A stretch of 8,876 nt of DNA from the NCBI GenBank assembly GCA_028275205.1, contig JAPWVB010000048.1, positions 1 through 8,876 on the forward strand, written 5' to 3'. The notes under the pieces are model-generated. The model was not told the origin of the DNA, did not search any database, and was given only the letters and a program-made list of their open reading frames with translations. Origin of the DNA: Candidatus Acetothermia bacterium (GTDB taxonomy: Bacteria > Bipolaricaulota > Bipolaricaulia > RBG-16-55-9 > DRXL01). The position numbers and the translations under genes are program-made. Positions 1 through 6,555 of the stretch are shown in pieces (the first letter of the stretch is position 1; each line of letters begins with the position of its first letter).

Positions 1-464
1 TCTTTTTGAAAGATCGCGCGTTCCAGCGAGAGCGGCCCTGGACCGGTCAAAAGAAGTGCCAGCGCACCTGCTAAAAGTGCTAGATCGAGCTCCGAGCCCG
101 TTTGAAGACAACGCTCCAGAGGCTGTCCTAGTAGCTCTACTTGGTCCTTACAGGGGAGCGCGATCAAACCAGCCTGGAGCTTGACAGTTAAAATTGCGAC
201 GATCATGACGATCGAGAGCAAGAGCGCCCAGTACCGTGTGAAGATCCCCAAAATCAGCCCGATCCCGCCCACAAGCTCCACAAACGCCACGATGAATGCC
301 GAGACCTCCGGCAGCGGGATCCCCACACTCCCAAAGAATCGGGCGACGCCGTCCAGCCCCATTGAGAACTTCTGCCAGCCGTGCGCGGCAAAGATCACCC
401 CTATGGCTACTCTGAGGGGAATCGTCGCCCAGTGACTCAACCCACCAAAGATGCGCTCGAACAT
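1..464 (-). CDS. DoxX-family integral membrane protein (3' end outside window)
   Basis: I translated this frame by hand: it is open from an ATG at 464-462 to the left edge, giving 154 residues without a stop. The start is well supported by AGGAGGT at 477-471, six bases upstream. The family match rests on the N-terminal pattern (first helix at about 14-29 ending in AAHGWQKF, then FFGSVGIPLP), a second helix at about 55-75 (VAFVELVGGIGLILG), a third at about 78-96, and a fourth at about 125-140 ending in LTGPGPLSLERA, a typical DoxX ending. DoxX proteins are four-helix membrane proteins. Some are linked to thiosulfate:quinone oxidoreductase or to redox complexes, but most have no known function. 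The loop between helices 3 and 4 carries two cysteines, C105 and C119. The gene has its own likely promoter and may be functionally separate from the operon to its right. Confidence 0.88.
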   Translation of the reverse strand, partial: MFERIFGGLSHWATIPLRVAIGVIFAAHGWQKFSMGLDGVARFFGSVGIPLPEVSAFIVAFVELVGGIGLILGIFTRYWALLLSIVMIVAILTVKLQAGLIALPCKDQVELLGQPLERCLQTGSELDLALLAGALALLLTGPGPLSLERAIFQK

Positions 465-470
465 CCGACC

Positions 471-477
471 ACCTCCT
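471..477 (-). promoter_or_regulatory. Shine-Dalgarno site of the DoxX gene
   Basis: AGGAGGT on the minus strand, six bases before the ATG at 464-462. It fixes the start of the DoxX gene, whose 3' end lies outside the window. Confidence 0.85.
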
Positions 478-491
478 GCAAAATTACAGCT

Positions 492-521
492 ATCATAGCA
501 AGAAGAGCCCCTCGAAGACAA
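492..521 (-). promoter_or_regulatory. Putative sigma-70-type promoter for the DoxX gene
   Basis: On the minus strand TTGTCT (521-516) is followed 18 bases later by TATGAT (497-492). A TGC directly before the latter makes an extended -10 element. Transcription would begin near 485, leaving a short leader that contains the Shine-Dalgarno site. The -10 lies inside the small inverted repeat GCTATGATAGC. This is the only AT-rich gap in the window, and I see no hairpin plus T-run terminator in it, so read-through from the upstream operon is also possible. The call rests on visual consensus matching only. Confidence 0.45.
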
Positions 522-525
522 ATTT

Positions 526-3051
526 TCAGCGTTCGACGAGCCACCAGAGCTTGCGCAGGGCCAAGTCTATGATGAACAGCGCTAATGCGAGCACGAGCGC
601 CCACGGCCACAGCTCCGTGAAGCTCTCTTGAGCGATCTTTCCTGAGGGCGGGGGCAAGCTCAGTCGTTCTAAGACTTGTCCGCCCGTGGCACGCGTGATC
701 TCCTGGACAAACTCGCTGTTGAGCCCAACTCGTCGGTATTCGTGGGCGTAAGGGATCACGAGGGGCTTGGTGATCTCGCTGATGAGCTGATCGGACCGCT
801 GGGCGGCTACGCGCAGAATATGCTGTCCCTGGGGGGGACGCCCAAGCTGAGCGCGATACCGCCCTGGGGCTATGGGCGAGAAGAGAAACTCTTGGCGCAG
901 CGGGCCGGTCAGCTGGCCCGAGAGCGTCGCGTCCGAGATCCAGCGATCCCCTTGGCGCATGTCGGCAATGATCTCAAGATCATGATCGTGCACGGCGATG
1001 TGCACGGAGAGCTCCCCGTGACGCATTGGGGAGCGATAGAGCTGCGTCAGGGTCTGGGCGAAGAGCTCGCTCAGGCCAGACCATGAGAGCCATTGTGGGG
1101 CTCCCTCGCCCTCAAGATCCGTGTTGAGCACAGCGACACGCCCAAGCCCGTAGTGTGTGAAGGCCAACAGGGGGTTCTCTTCTGGATCTGTTGTGAGCAC
1201 TGTCTGCGCCCCGATGCGCTCGTGCGTGAGCACGTACCCCGCGACGGGAGGAGGCGCTGGAGGGGCAAGGGCCTTCAGGGGGGTTTGCCCCTCAATCCAG
1301 CGCAGCCGCGCGATGCGCCGCACCTCCCGCAGCGAGAAGACCGGCAGATCCGTAAACTCTTGGACACGCTGGTATCGTCCGCGCCCGGCCTCGGCCAACT
1401 CCTTGAGGAACTCTTCATTGGGGGCACGATCAATCCCCAAGACGGAGACGCGCACGGCGCTCTGGGCGAATCGCTTGTAGAGCTCGCGGTACTCGCGCTC
1501 GCGCTTGGTGTTGTTGTGTCCATCGGTGAAGATCAAGATATGCTTCACTTTGGCGCGTTGGCGCTCGAGCGTCTCGAATGCGGCTTTCAGAGCGAAGTAG
1601 AGATCGGTGCCGCCGTTGGCGCTGAGGCGCTGAATGCTGCTTTGGAAATCTCGGCGATCCCCAAGCGGCTTGAGCGGCACGATCCACTCAAAGTCCGTAT
1701 CGAAGGCGATCAGCCCCACCCAATCCTCCGGGTCGAGCACTTCCAAGCTGCGCAGCGCGGCGCGCTTGAGGATCTCTATCTTGGGGACGCCGCCAGCGGG
1801 ATCGCCCATGCTCCCTGAGCGATCCATCACGAACACCAACGCCAAGGCTGGAATCTCATAGGGCTCAGGAGCTAGATACGAGACGGGCAAGAGCTCCTCG
1901 AGCTCTGCGAGCTCTTGCGGGGTCTGCTCCTCTAGATCCATCACAGCCGCTCGCCCTTGAATGACCCACAGCCCGCCCCCAAGATCCCCTACGAAGTTCT
2001 TGAGCGCTTGGCGCTCTCTCTTCGTGAGCTGCCCCAAGGGCACATTGTTGAGAATGATCACTTTATACTCAGCGAGGGGGAGCGTCGCCAAGTCTGAGAG
2101 TCTCTTCTGATCGAAGGAGAATCCCGCGCTGCGCACTAGATGCGCGACCGTGCTCTCCCCAGGGGAGCGCTCGATCACGAGCACCTGCGGCCCACCGCGA
2201 ACAGTCGTCACCCCATAGAGCTCGTTATTCTCCGTAAGGCGATCAGGCGAAGCTTTCAGATAGACTCTATACGTAAAAGCCCCCGGCGTCTTGAGAGTAT
2301 CGTGCAAGCGGACTTCTTGAACCCCTGGGGTGTACTCGATGGGCGCTGTGTGAATGAGCTCATTGTTTCTGTAGAGGAGCACGGTGCCCTGCCCCTGCGT
2401 AGTGGCGCCCAGCTGCAGACGGATGGAGAAGGGCACTCCCAAGGGAACTTCTTCTGGCAGCTCCAGATCAGAAATCCAGACCTCGGAGAGATCTCCCCCC
2501 AAGGGCCAGACGTGGATGGGGACGCCCTCGCGTCGCGCTCGCGCGACGACGGCAGCAAGATCCCCCTTGGTCGCTTGCCCATCCGTGAAGAGCACGATCT
2601 CGCGGCGCCCGCGACGAGGAAACGTCTCTAGCGCTAACTGAATCGCTTGCGCGATGTCTGTGGCCGTCGGGTCGGGCTCCGTTTGGAAGCCAGAGAGTGT
2701 GGGAGCGAGGCCCGTCTCGATCATGGGCTCCGCGCCGAAGCTGATCAGTCCATAGAATATTCTCTCGATGGGCTGAGCGAGCGCCCGCACAAGCTGCGAG
2801 AGCTCAGACGGATCGGTGCCCACGCTGGCCGAGCGGTCTACTAAAAAATAGACGAAGCGTTCCGAGGCCCCAGAAGAGAGCCGTGGGCCGGCAAGCGCAA
2901 GACAGATCAGAGCGAGCGCTCCTGCGCGCCCCAGCACCGCAAGGCGCTCGGCTTTGGGGAGGGCGCGCCAGCGCTGGCGCACCGCCCATAACCCACTAGC
3001 AATGAGAGCGATTCCCACCAACGCCCACGGCGCATCAAAGAGCACGCTCAT
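526..3051 (-). CDS. Membrane-anchored double-vWA protein with amidotransferase-like central domain
   Basis: 841 residues. The start is the ATG at 3051-3049, which overlaps the stop of the upstream gene (ATGA) and has GAGGTGG at 3062-3056. A longer reading frame from 3129 would add 26 residues inside the neighbour and is less likely. Order of parts: helices at about 8-24 and 39-56; a first vWA domain at about 66-185 with MIDAS residues D72-x-S74-x-S76, T131 and D157; a beta-rich, Ig-like stretch at about 195-280; an alpha/beta segment at about 288-366 resembling the class I glutamine amidotransferase-like fold; a second vWA domain at about 402-562 (DRSGSMG at 410-416, T482, D510); a segment with YGLGRVAVLNTD at 634-645; a beta-rich region; and a C-terminal helix at about 815-832. 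The only cysteine is C50, in the second helix, so Cys-dependent amidotransferase activity is excluded. By analogy to COG2304/COG5426-type proteins it is probably a large extracytoplasmic partner of the MoxR ATPase. The ligand is unknown. Confidence 0.9.
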   Translation of the reverse strand: MSVLFDAPWALVGIALIASGLWAVRQRWRALPKAERLAVLGRAGALALICLALAGPRLSSGASERFVYFLVDRSASVGTDPSELSQLVRALAQPIERIFYGLISFGAEPMIETGLAPTLSGFQTEPDPTATDIAQAIQLALETFPRRGRREIVLFTDGQATKGDLAAVVARARREGVPIHVWPLGGDLSEVWISDLELPEEVPLGVPFSIRLQLGATTQGQGTVLLYRNNELIHTAPIEYTPGVQEVRLHDTLKTPGAFTYRVYLKASPDRLTENNELYGVTTVRGGPQVLVIERSPGESTVAHLVRSAGFSFDQKRLSDLATLPLAEYKVIILNNVPLGQLTKRERQALKNFVGDLGGGLWVIQGRAAVMDLEEQTPQELAELEELLPVSYLAPEPYEIPALALVFVMDRSGSMGDPAGGVPKIEILKRAALRSLEVLDPEDWVGLIAFDTDFEWIVPLKPLGDRRDFQSSIQRLSANGGTDLYFALKAAFETLERQRAKVKHILIFTDGHNNTKREREYRELYKRFAQSAVRVSVLGIDRAPNEEFLKELAEAGRGRYQRVQEFTDLPVFSLREVRRIARLRWIEGQTPLKALAPPAPPPVAGYVLTHERIGAQTVLTTDPEENPLLAFTHYGLGRVAVLNTDLEGEGAPQWLSWSGLSELFAQTLTQLYRSPMRHGELSVHIAVHDHDLEIIADMRQGDRWISDATLSGQLTGPLRQEFLFSPIAPGRYRAQLGRPPQGQHILRVAAQRSDQLISEITKPLVIPYAHEYRRVGLNSEFVQEITRATGGQVLERLSLPPPSGKIAQESFTELWPWALVLALALFIIDLALRKLWWLVER

Positions 3052-4706
3052 CGGTCCACCTCGCGCCGACGAAAGATCCCGCGATAGTACCAGAAAAACT
3101 CTATTAGAAGTGCCCCAAGCGCCACCCACGCCCCGACATGCCAGAGCGGGGTATGTGTATAGCTCTCTATGGCTCTCTGGGAGAGCTCTCTACTAGTAGC
3201 AGTAGGAGCGCCCTGGGGACGGTTGATCTCGGACTCGCTGGGGTCGAGATTGATCGCGGTCTGCTCTGCGAATCCCGGCGTTGCAAAACCTTCTGAGATG
3301 AATTGCTCAGAAGGCAGGCCCAGCTCAGGCATAAGCCAGAAGAGACTATTGCGCATCAAGATGGGAAAGCTCGGGGTCAGCACGAGTGGGGAATCTTTGA
3401 GATTGACCCCCAGATAGATGAAGCTCACGCTCTCTGATCTGTAGGCTGCCAAGATCGGCTGATCCCCAGAGGTGATCAGCGTCTGCACGTCGGGGGCGAG
3501 CTTGGTTTCCATCAGCGTTGTGGGAAGAAGGTGCTCCGCGCGCACGTTCTGCACCAGGGCGTGAGTGGGGGTCACTATTTGGGGGAGCTGAGCTTCTTTG
3601 ACGTTCCCCGTGTGTACCACCCAAGGCTCGGCACTGCTGTTGATGAGCAAGGCTCTGCCCAAAAGACCCGTGAGCGCCGTGTTGTAAGCAACTATAAGAT
3701 CAGACGGTTCAGAGAAGCTGAGCTCAGCGAAGGTGCTCAACGCGCGCAGGAGGAAGAAGTTGCGCTCTCCAAGCCAAAGAATCTTCAGCATTGGTCGCGC
3801 AGGGATGATCGAATAGCGAACGTTGTCGAATGCGAAGTCATCCGTAACGTCCAGGGCAGCGCGAAAGCGAGAGCGCAACGGCGCAAGCGTCTCCAGAGTG
3901 CGAGCTCCTGCAGGCTCCACGGAGAGGCGTTGGCTGAGGATCTCCGTGTCTTCGACGAAGAGCTTGATGTTCCCTTCGAGCGGTTCTTGGGAGAAGTTCT
4001 CGATGCGAGCCCAGAGAGTGACGCGGGGCGTCCCATCGGGCAAGGGCCGGGCAGCAAAGCCCGTGATCGCTAAATTTTTAGCAGATTCGCCCACGGGAAG
4101 CCACGTGACAGCGAAGGGCAGCGCGGGCTCTCGATCGCTGATGAAGATTACTTCGTCGAACGTGTCAAGCTCTCCCTGGCTGCGCAAAAGCTCGATGAGA
4201 TCTGAAGATCTCGCGTCGCTCTGCAGCGTGGGCTGAGAACTCATTAAGATCTTCAAGGCGCGCGCACGGTCTTCGGTGAGAGGCACAAGGAGCTTTGAGG
4301 TTCGCTGCGCTTGGATCACGGTCAGAGCTCTTGGGCGCCGACGCTCGATGAGCTCTTGAGCGATCTTGAGGGCGTGCTGGTAGCGCGTCCGATCGCCGTG
4401 GGATGTCTGCATGCTCGCGCTGCCGTCAATGATGAGCGCGAGCGTGCCCCCTCCGAGGAACTCTTGGGTGAGCGTAGGCCGAGCGAGACTGAAGACGAGC
4501 GCGCCGAGCGCGGCCACCTGCACAAGCAGTAACCAAATCTTCGTCCAGAGGAGCACGAGGGCGCTGCGCGGCCGCTCCTGCTCTTCGGACCAGAGCCAGA
4601 TCGCAGAGACTATCACGCGCTCCTCACGCCGCCGCAGAAAATATAAGAAAGCTATGACGGCGCTCAAGCTCAACAGCCCAAAAGCCCACGCGCTCAGAAA
4701 GATCAT
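3048..4706 (-). CDS. BatA-like membrane protein with vWA domain
   Basis: 552 residues. The ATG at 4706-4704 overlaps the TGA of the upstream DUF58 gene by four bases. The Shine-Dalgarno signal is weak, which fits translational coupling. The N-terminus (helix at about 4-23, then FLRRREER, and a second helix at about 54-75 ending in SLARP) is the BatA/aerotolerance-type N-terminal arrangement. A vWA domain follows at about 87-205 with DGSAS at 94-98 and D191 in ISDRE. Where the MIDAS threonine is expected, the chain has serines (around S163-S168), so this site may be altered. After it come a beta-rich region (about 210-300), an alpha/beta segment with ILWLGERNFFLL at 309-320, and a C-terminal helix at about 520-540 followed by an RRRE tail. 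It most likely sits in the cytoplasmic membrane with its large middle part outside, next to the double-vWA protein encoded immediately downstream. Confidence 0.88.
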   Translation of the reverse strand: MIFLSAWAFGLLSLSAVIAFLYFLRRREERVIVSAIWLWSEEQERPRSALVLLWTKIWLLLVQVAALGALVFSLARPTLTQEFLGGGTLALIIDGSASMQTSHGDRTRYQHALKIAQELIERRRPRALTVIQAQRTSKLLVPLTEDRARALKILMSSQPTLQSDARSSDLIELLRSQGELDTFDEVIFISDREPALPFAVTWLPVGESAKNLAITGFAARPLPDGTPRVTLWARIENFSQEPLEGNIKLFVEDTEILSQRLSVEPAGARTLETLAPLRSRFRAALDVTDDFAFDNVRYSIIPARPMLKILWLGERNFFLLRALSTFAELSFSEPSDLIVAYNTALTGLLGRALLINSSAEPWVVHTGNVKEAQLPQIVTPTHALVQNVRAEHLLPTTLMETKLAPDVQTLITSGDQPILAAYRSESVSFIYLGVNLKDSPLVLTPSFPILMRNSLFWLMPELGLPSEQFISEGFATPGFAEQTAINLDPSESEINRPQGAPTATSRELSQRAIESYTHTPLWHVGAWVALGALLIEFFWYYRGIFRRREVDR

Positions 4707-5581
4707 ACGAAGAGCACCCCGCGAAGATCCTCAAAGAGGGCGCGCTCCAGCGGCCGCGCCGCCGAGAGCAGCTTATATCGAATCTGATGTGTGCGGCAGA
4801 ACTTCTCCAAATTCTGTGTATAGCGCAGAAGCCGCTGACGATAGCGGGCGACTGCGCTTGAGGAAACTGAGAGTTCTTTGGCGATCTCGCTATCTACCAA
4901 TCGTGCTTCGTGGTGGAGAGGGGGATCGAGGTCGTGCGCCGCGAGGATCTGAACAATCGCGATCTCATGGCGCTTGACGAGGAGATGGAGCAGCCCGTGC
5001 TCGCAGCCCTCTGGGTCGAGCATATCGCTGAGGAGCACGATCAGACCCCGTCGCAGCGGGAGCTTGCTCAGTTCTTCGAGAGCCGCGCTGAGAGACGTCT
5101 GCTCGAGAGGCTCAAGCCCTTCAAGAAAAGAGAAGATCTTCTGAAGGTGAACCGCGCCGCTGCGCGCCGGCACTCCGGAGATGATTCTCTGGGCAAACGC
5201 GAAGACCCCCACACGGTTCATGTCTTTCAGAGCGACGTGCGCCAGAGCCCCAGCAAGCTCGGTCGCATAGCTGAGCTTCCCCCCCACGGCCATGGAGCGG
5301 CTCGTGTCAATCACAATATAGACGGAAATATTCTCTTCGCGGTGGAAGACTTTGACGAAGAGCCGGTCCAGGCGCCCGTAGAGGTTCCAATCAACATAGC
5401 GGAAGTCATCGCCGGGGTAGTACTCGCGATGCTCGGCGAATTCCAAGCTCATGCCGGCGCGGCGGGTCGTCCACGGGCCGGCCTGGCCCTCCGCGCGCTG
5501 GCGCGCAAGAAGGTGCAGCGCCGAGAGCCGCTTCCAGAGAGATTCGTCTGCGAAGCGCCTACGTAGGTCGGATCTGGTCAT
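4703..5581 (-). CDS. DUF58 family protein with vWA domain
   Basis: 292 residues. I chose the ATG at 5581-5579. It lies 23 bases inside the end of the MoxR gene and keeps the full DUF58 N-terminus. The frame is open further upstream, but those residues only shadow the MoxR gene. No good Shine-Dalgarno site is seen, so translation is probably coupled to MoxR. DUF58 hallmarks are clear: RRAGMSLEF at 40-48, the signature REYYPGDDFRYVDWN at 52-66, and VKVFHREEN at 76-84. The vWA MIDAS follows with D92-x-S94-x-S96, T162 and D186 (LSDMLDP). The C-terminal helical part ends in a PLERALFEDL motif usual for the family. No membrane helix is present, so it is likely cytosolic or peripheral. DUF58 proteins are almost always encoded beside MoxR ATPases and are thought to be their adaptor or effector partners. 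Confidence 0.93.
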   Translation of the reverse strand: MTRSDLRRRFADESLWKRLSALHLLARQRAEGQAGPWTTRRAGMSLEFAEHREYYPGDDFRYVDWNLYGRLDRLFVKVFHREENISVYIVIDTSRSMAVGGKLSYATELAGALAHVALKDMNRVGVFAFAQRIISGVPARSGAVHLQKIFSFLEGLEPLEQTSLSAALEELSKLPLRRGLIVLLSDMLDPEGCEHGLLHLLVKRHEIAIVQILAAHDLDPPLHHEARLVDSEIAKELSVSSSAVARYRQRLLRYTQNLEKFCRTHQIRYKLLSAARPLERALFEDLRGVLFV

Positions 5582-6545
5582 AAACTTGCTGGAGGATCTG
5601 CTCGACGGGGATGCCCTCGGCCTCCCCGCGGAAATTCCGAATGATTCTGTGAATGAGACTGGGGTAGAAGACCGCTTGGACGTCAACGATGCGCGTGTGG
5701 AGCTCCCCGGAGAGGAACGCATGGGCCTTGGCGCCCCAGACGAGCGCGAGGGCCGCGCGGGGGCTCGCCCCGTACTCGACGTACTTCTTGACGAGCTCTG
5801 GCGCAGTGTCTGACGACGGCTGGGTGGCGTAGACCAGCTGGGCGGCGTAGCGCCGCAGCGGCGATGCTATGGGCCATTGCGCCACAAGCTGCTGCGCTTC
5901 GAGCAGCTCCTCGCGAGTGAGGACTTGTCTGACGGGACGAAGCTCGTGGCTACTTCCGTGGCGCTGCAGGATCTGCTCCAGCTCGCCCAGCGATGGATAG
6001 CGCAAGACGATCTTGAAGAAGAATCTATCGATCTGGGCTTCCGGTAGCGGGTACGTCCCCTCCATCTCGATGGGGTTCTGGGTCGCCAAGACCATGAACG
6101 GCTCTTCGAGGGTATACGTCTCCCCGCTTACGGTAATGCTGCGCTCTTGCATGGCTTCCAAGAGCGCCGACTGGGTCTTTGGGGTCGCGCGGTTGATCTC
6201 GTCAGCTAAGACCAAGTGTGCGAAGATCGGGCCGCGAACAAACTCAAAGCGCCGTCGCCCCGCTTCGTCTTCGGTGAGGATGCGCGTGCCGATGATGTCC
6301 GCGGGCATCAGGTCTGGGGTGAACTGAATGCGCGCAAACTTTAGCCCCAAGGCTCTCCCTAGCGTGCGTACGAGAAGAGTCTTGCCCAGCCCCGGCACCC
6401 CTTCTAATAATAAGTGCTGCCCGCACAAAAGCCCAATGAGCACGTACTTGATCACTTCTTCGTGGCCGATGATGACCGAGCGGATCTCTGCGATCAGCTC
6501 GTGGAACTTCTCTTGCAGCTCGCGGATTCTCTGCTCGGTGATCAT
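5559..6545 (-). CDS. MoxR-family AAA+ ATPase
   Basis: 328 residues, the usual MoxR length. The ATG at 6545-6543 has AAGGAGA at 6555-6549 and lies nine bases after the preceding stop. Motifs in order: GHEEVI at 27-32, Walker A GVPGLGKT at 49-56, the MoxR segment FTPDLMPADIIG at 75-86, Walker B LVLADEIN at 111-118, ATPKTQSALLEAMQE at 120-134, sensor 1 ATQNP at 154-158, the arginine of IDRFFF (R174), and sensor 2 GASPRA at 259-264. All catalytic positions are intact. MoxR ATPases hydrolyse ATP as hexameric rings and act as chaperones that activate or assemble partner complexes, often by inserting metal or cofactor, together with vWA proteins. As the only ATPase seen here it should be the motor of the module. 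A symbol such as moxR is used loosely for this family, so none is assigned. Confidence 0.96.
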   Translation of the reverse strand: MITEQRIRELQEKFHELIAEIRSVIIGHEEVIKYVLIGLLCGQHLLLEGVPGLGKTLLVRTLGRALGLKFARIQFTPDLMPADIIGTRILTEDEAGRRRFEFVRGPIFAHLVLADEINRATPKTQSALLEAMQERSITVSGETYTLEEPFMVLATQNPIEMEGTYPLPEAQIDRFFFKIVLRYPSLGELEQILQRHGSSHELRPVRQVLTREELLEAQQLVAQWPIASPLRRYAAQLVYATQPSSDTAPELVKKYVEYGASPRAALALVWGAKAHAFLSGELHTRIVDVQAVFYPSLIHRIIRNFRGEAEGIPVEQILQQVYDQIRPT

Positions 6546-6548
6546 AGA

Positions 6549-6555
6549 TCTCCTT
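6549..6555 (-). promoter_or_regulatory. Shine-Dalgarno site of the MoxR gene
   Basis: AAGGAGA on the minus strand. Its first base is the last base of the TGA stop of the preceding gene (6557-6555). It is one of the strongest ribosome sites in the operon and sits before the ATPase gene, which may allow ATPase translation independent of coupling. Confidence 0.8.

Noticed and set aside
181..435. Plus-strand open frame of 84 codons near the left edge
   Set aside because: The minus frame here encodes a convincing DoxX protein with a strong ribosome site; the plus frame is Ser/Thr/Pro-rich with no signature.
465..525. Possible rho-independent terminator after the double-vWA gene
   Set aside because: Only very short stems can be drawn (for example GAG/CTC) and no T-run follows, so no terminator is called.
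1093..1818. Plus-strand open frame of 241 codons opposite the double-vWA gene
   Set aside because: It lies wholly antisense to a clearly conserved vWA domain, shows no recognisable motif, and such frames are expected opposite GC-rich genes.
1883..1922. Repeated GAGCTC-like hexamers suggestive of a repeat or operator
   Set aside because: They encode a Leu/Glu-rich helix (ELAELEELLP) in the double-vWA protein; Glu-Leu codons explain them, and similar hexamers occur throughout the window.
4411..5566. Two plus-strand open frames (4411-4977 and 4910-5566) opposite the BatA-like and DUF58 genes
   Set aside because: They are shadows of the real genes: their translations have no family features, and the minus frames carry intact MIDAS and DUF58 signatures.
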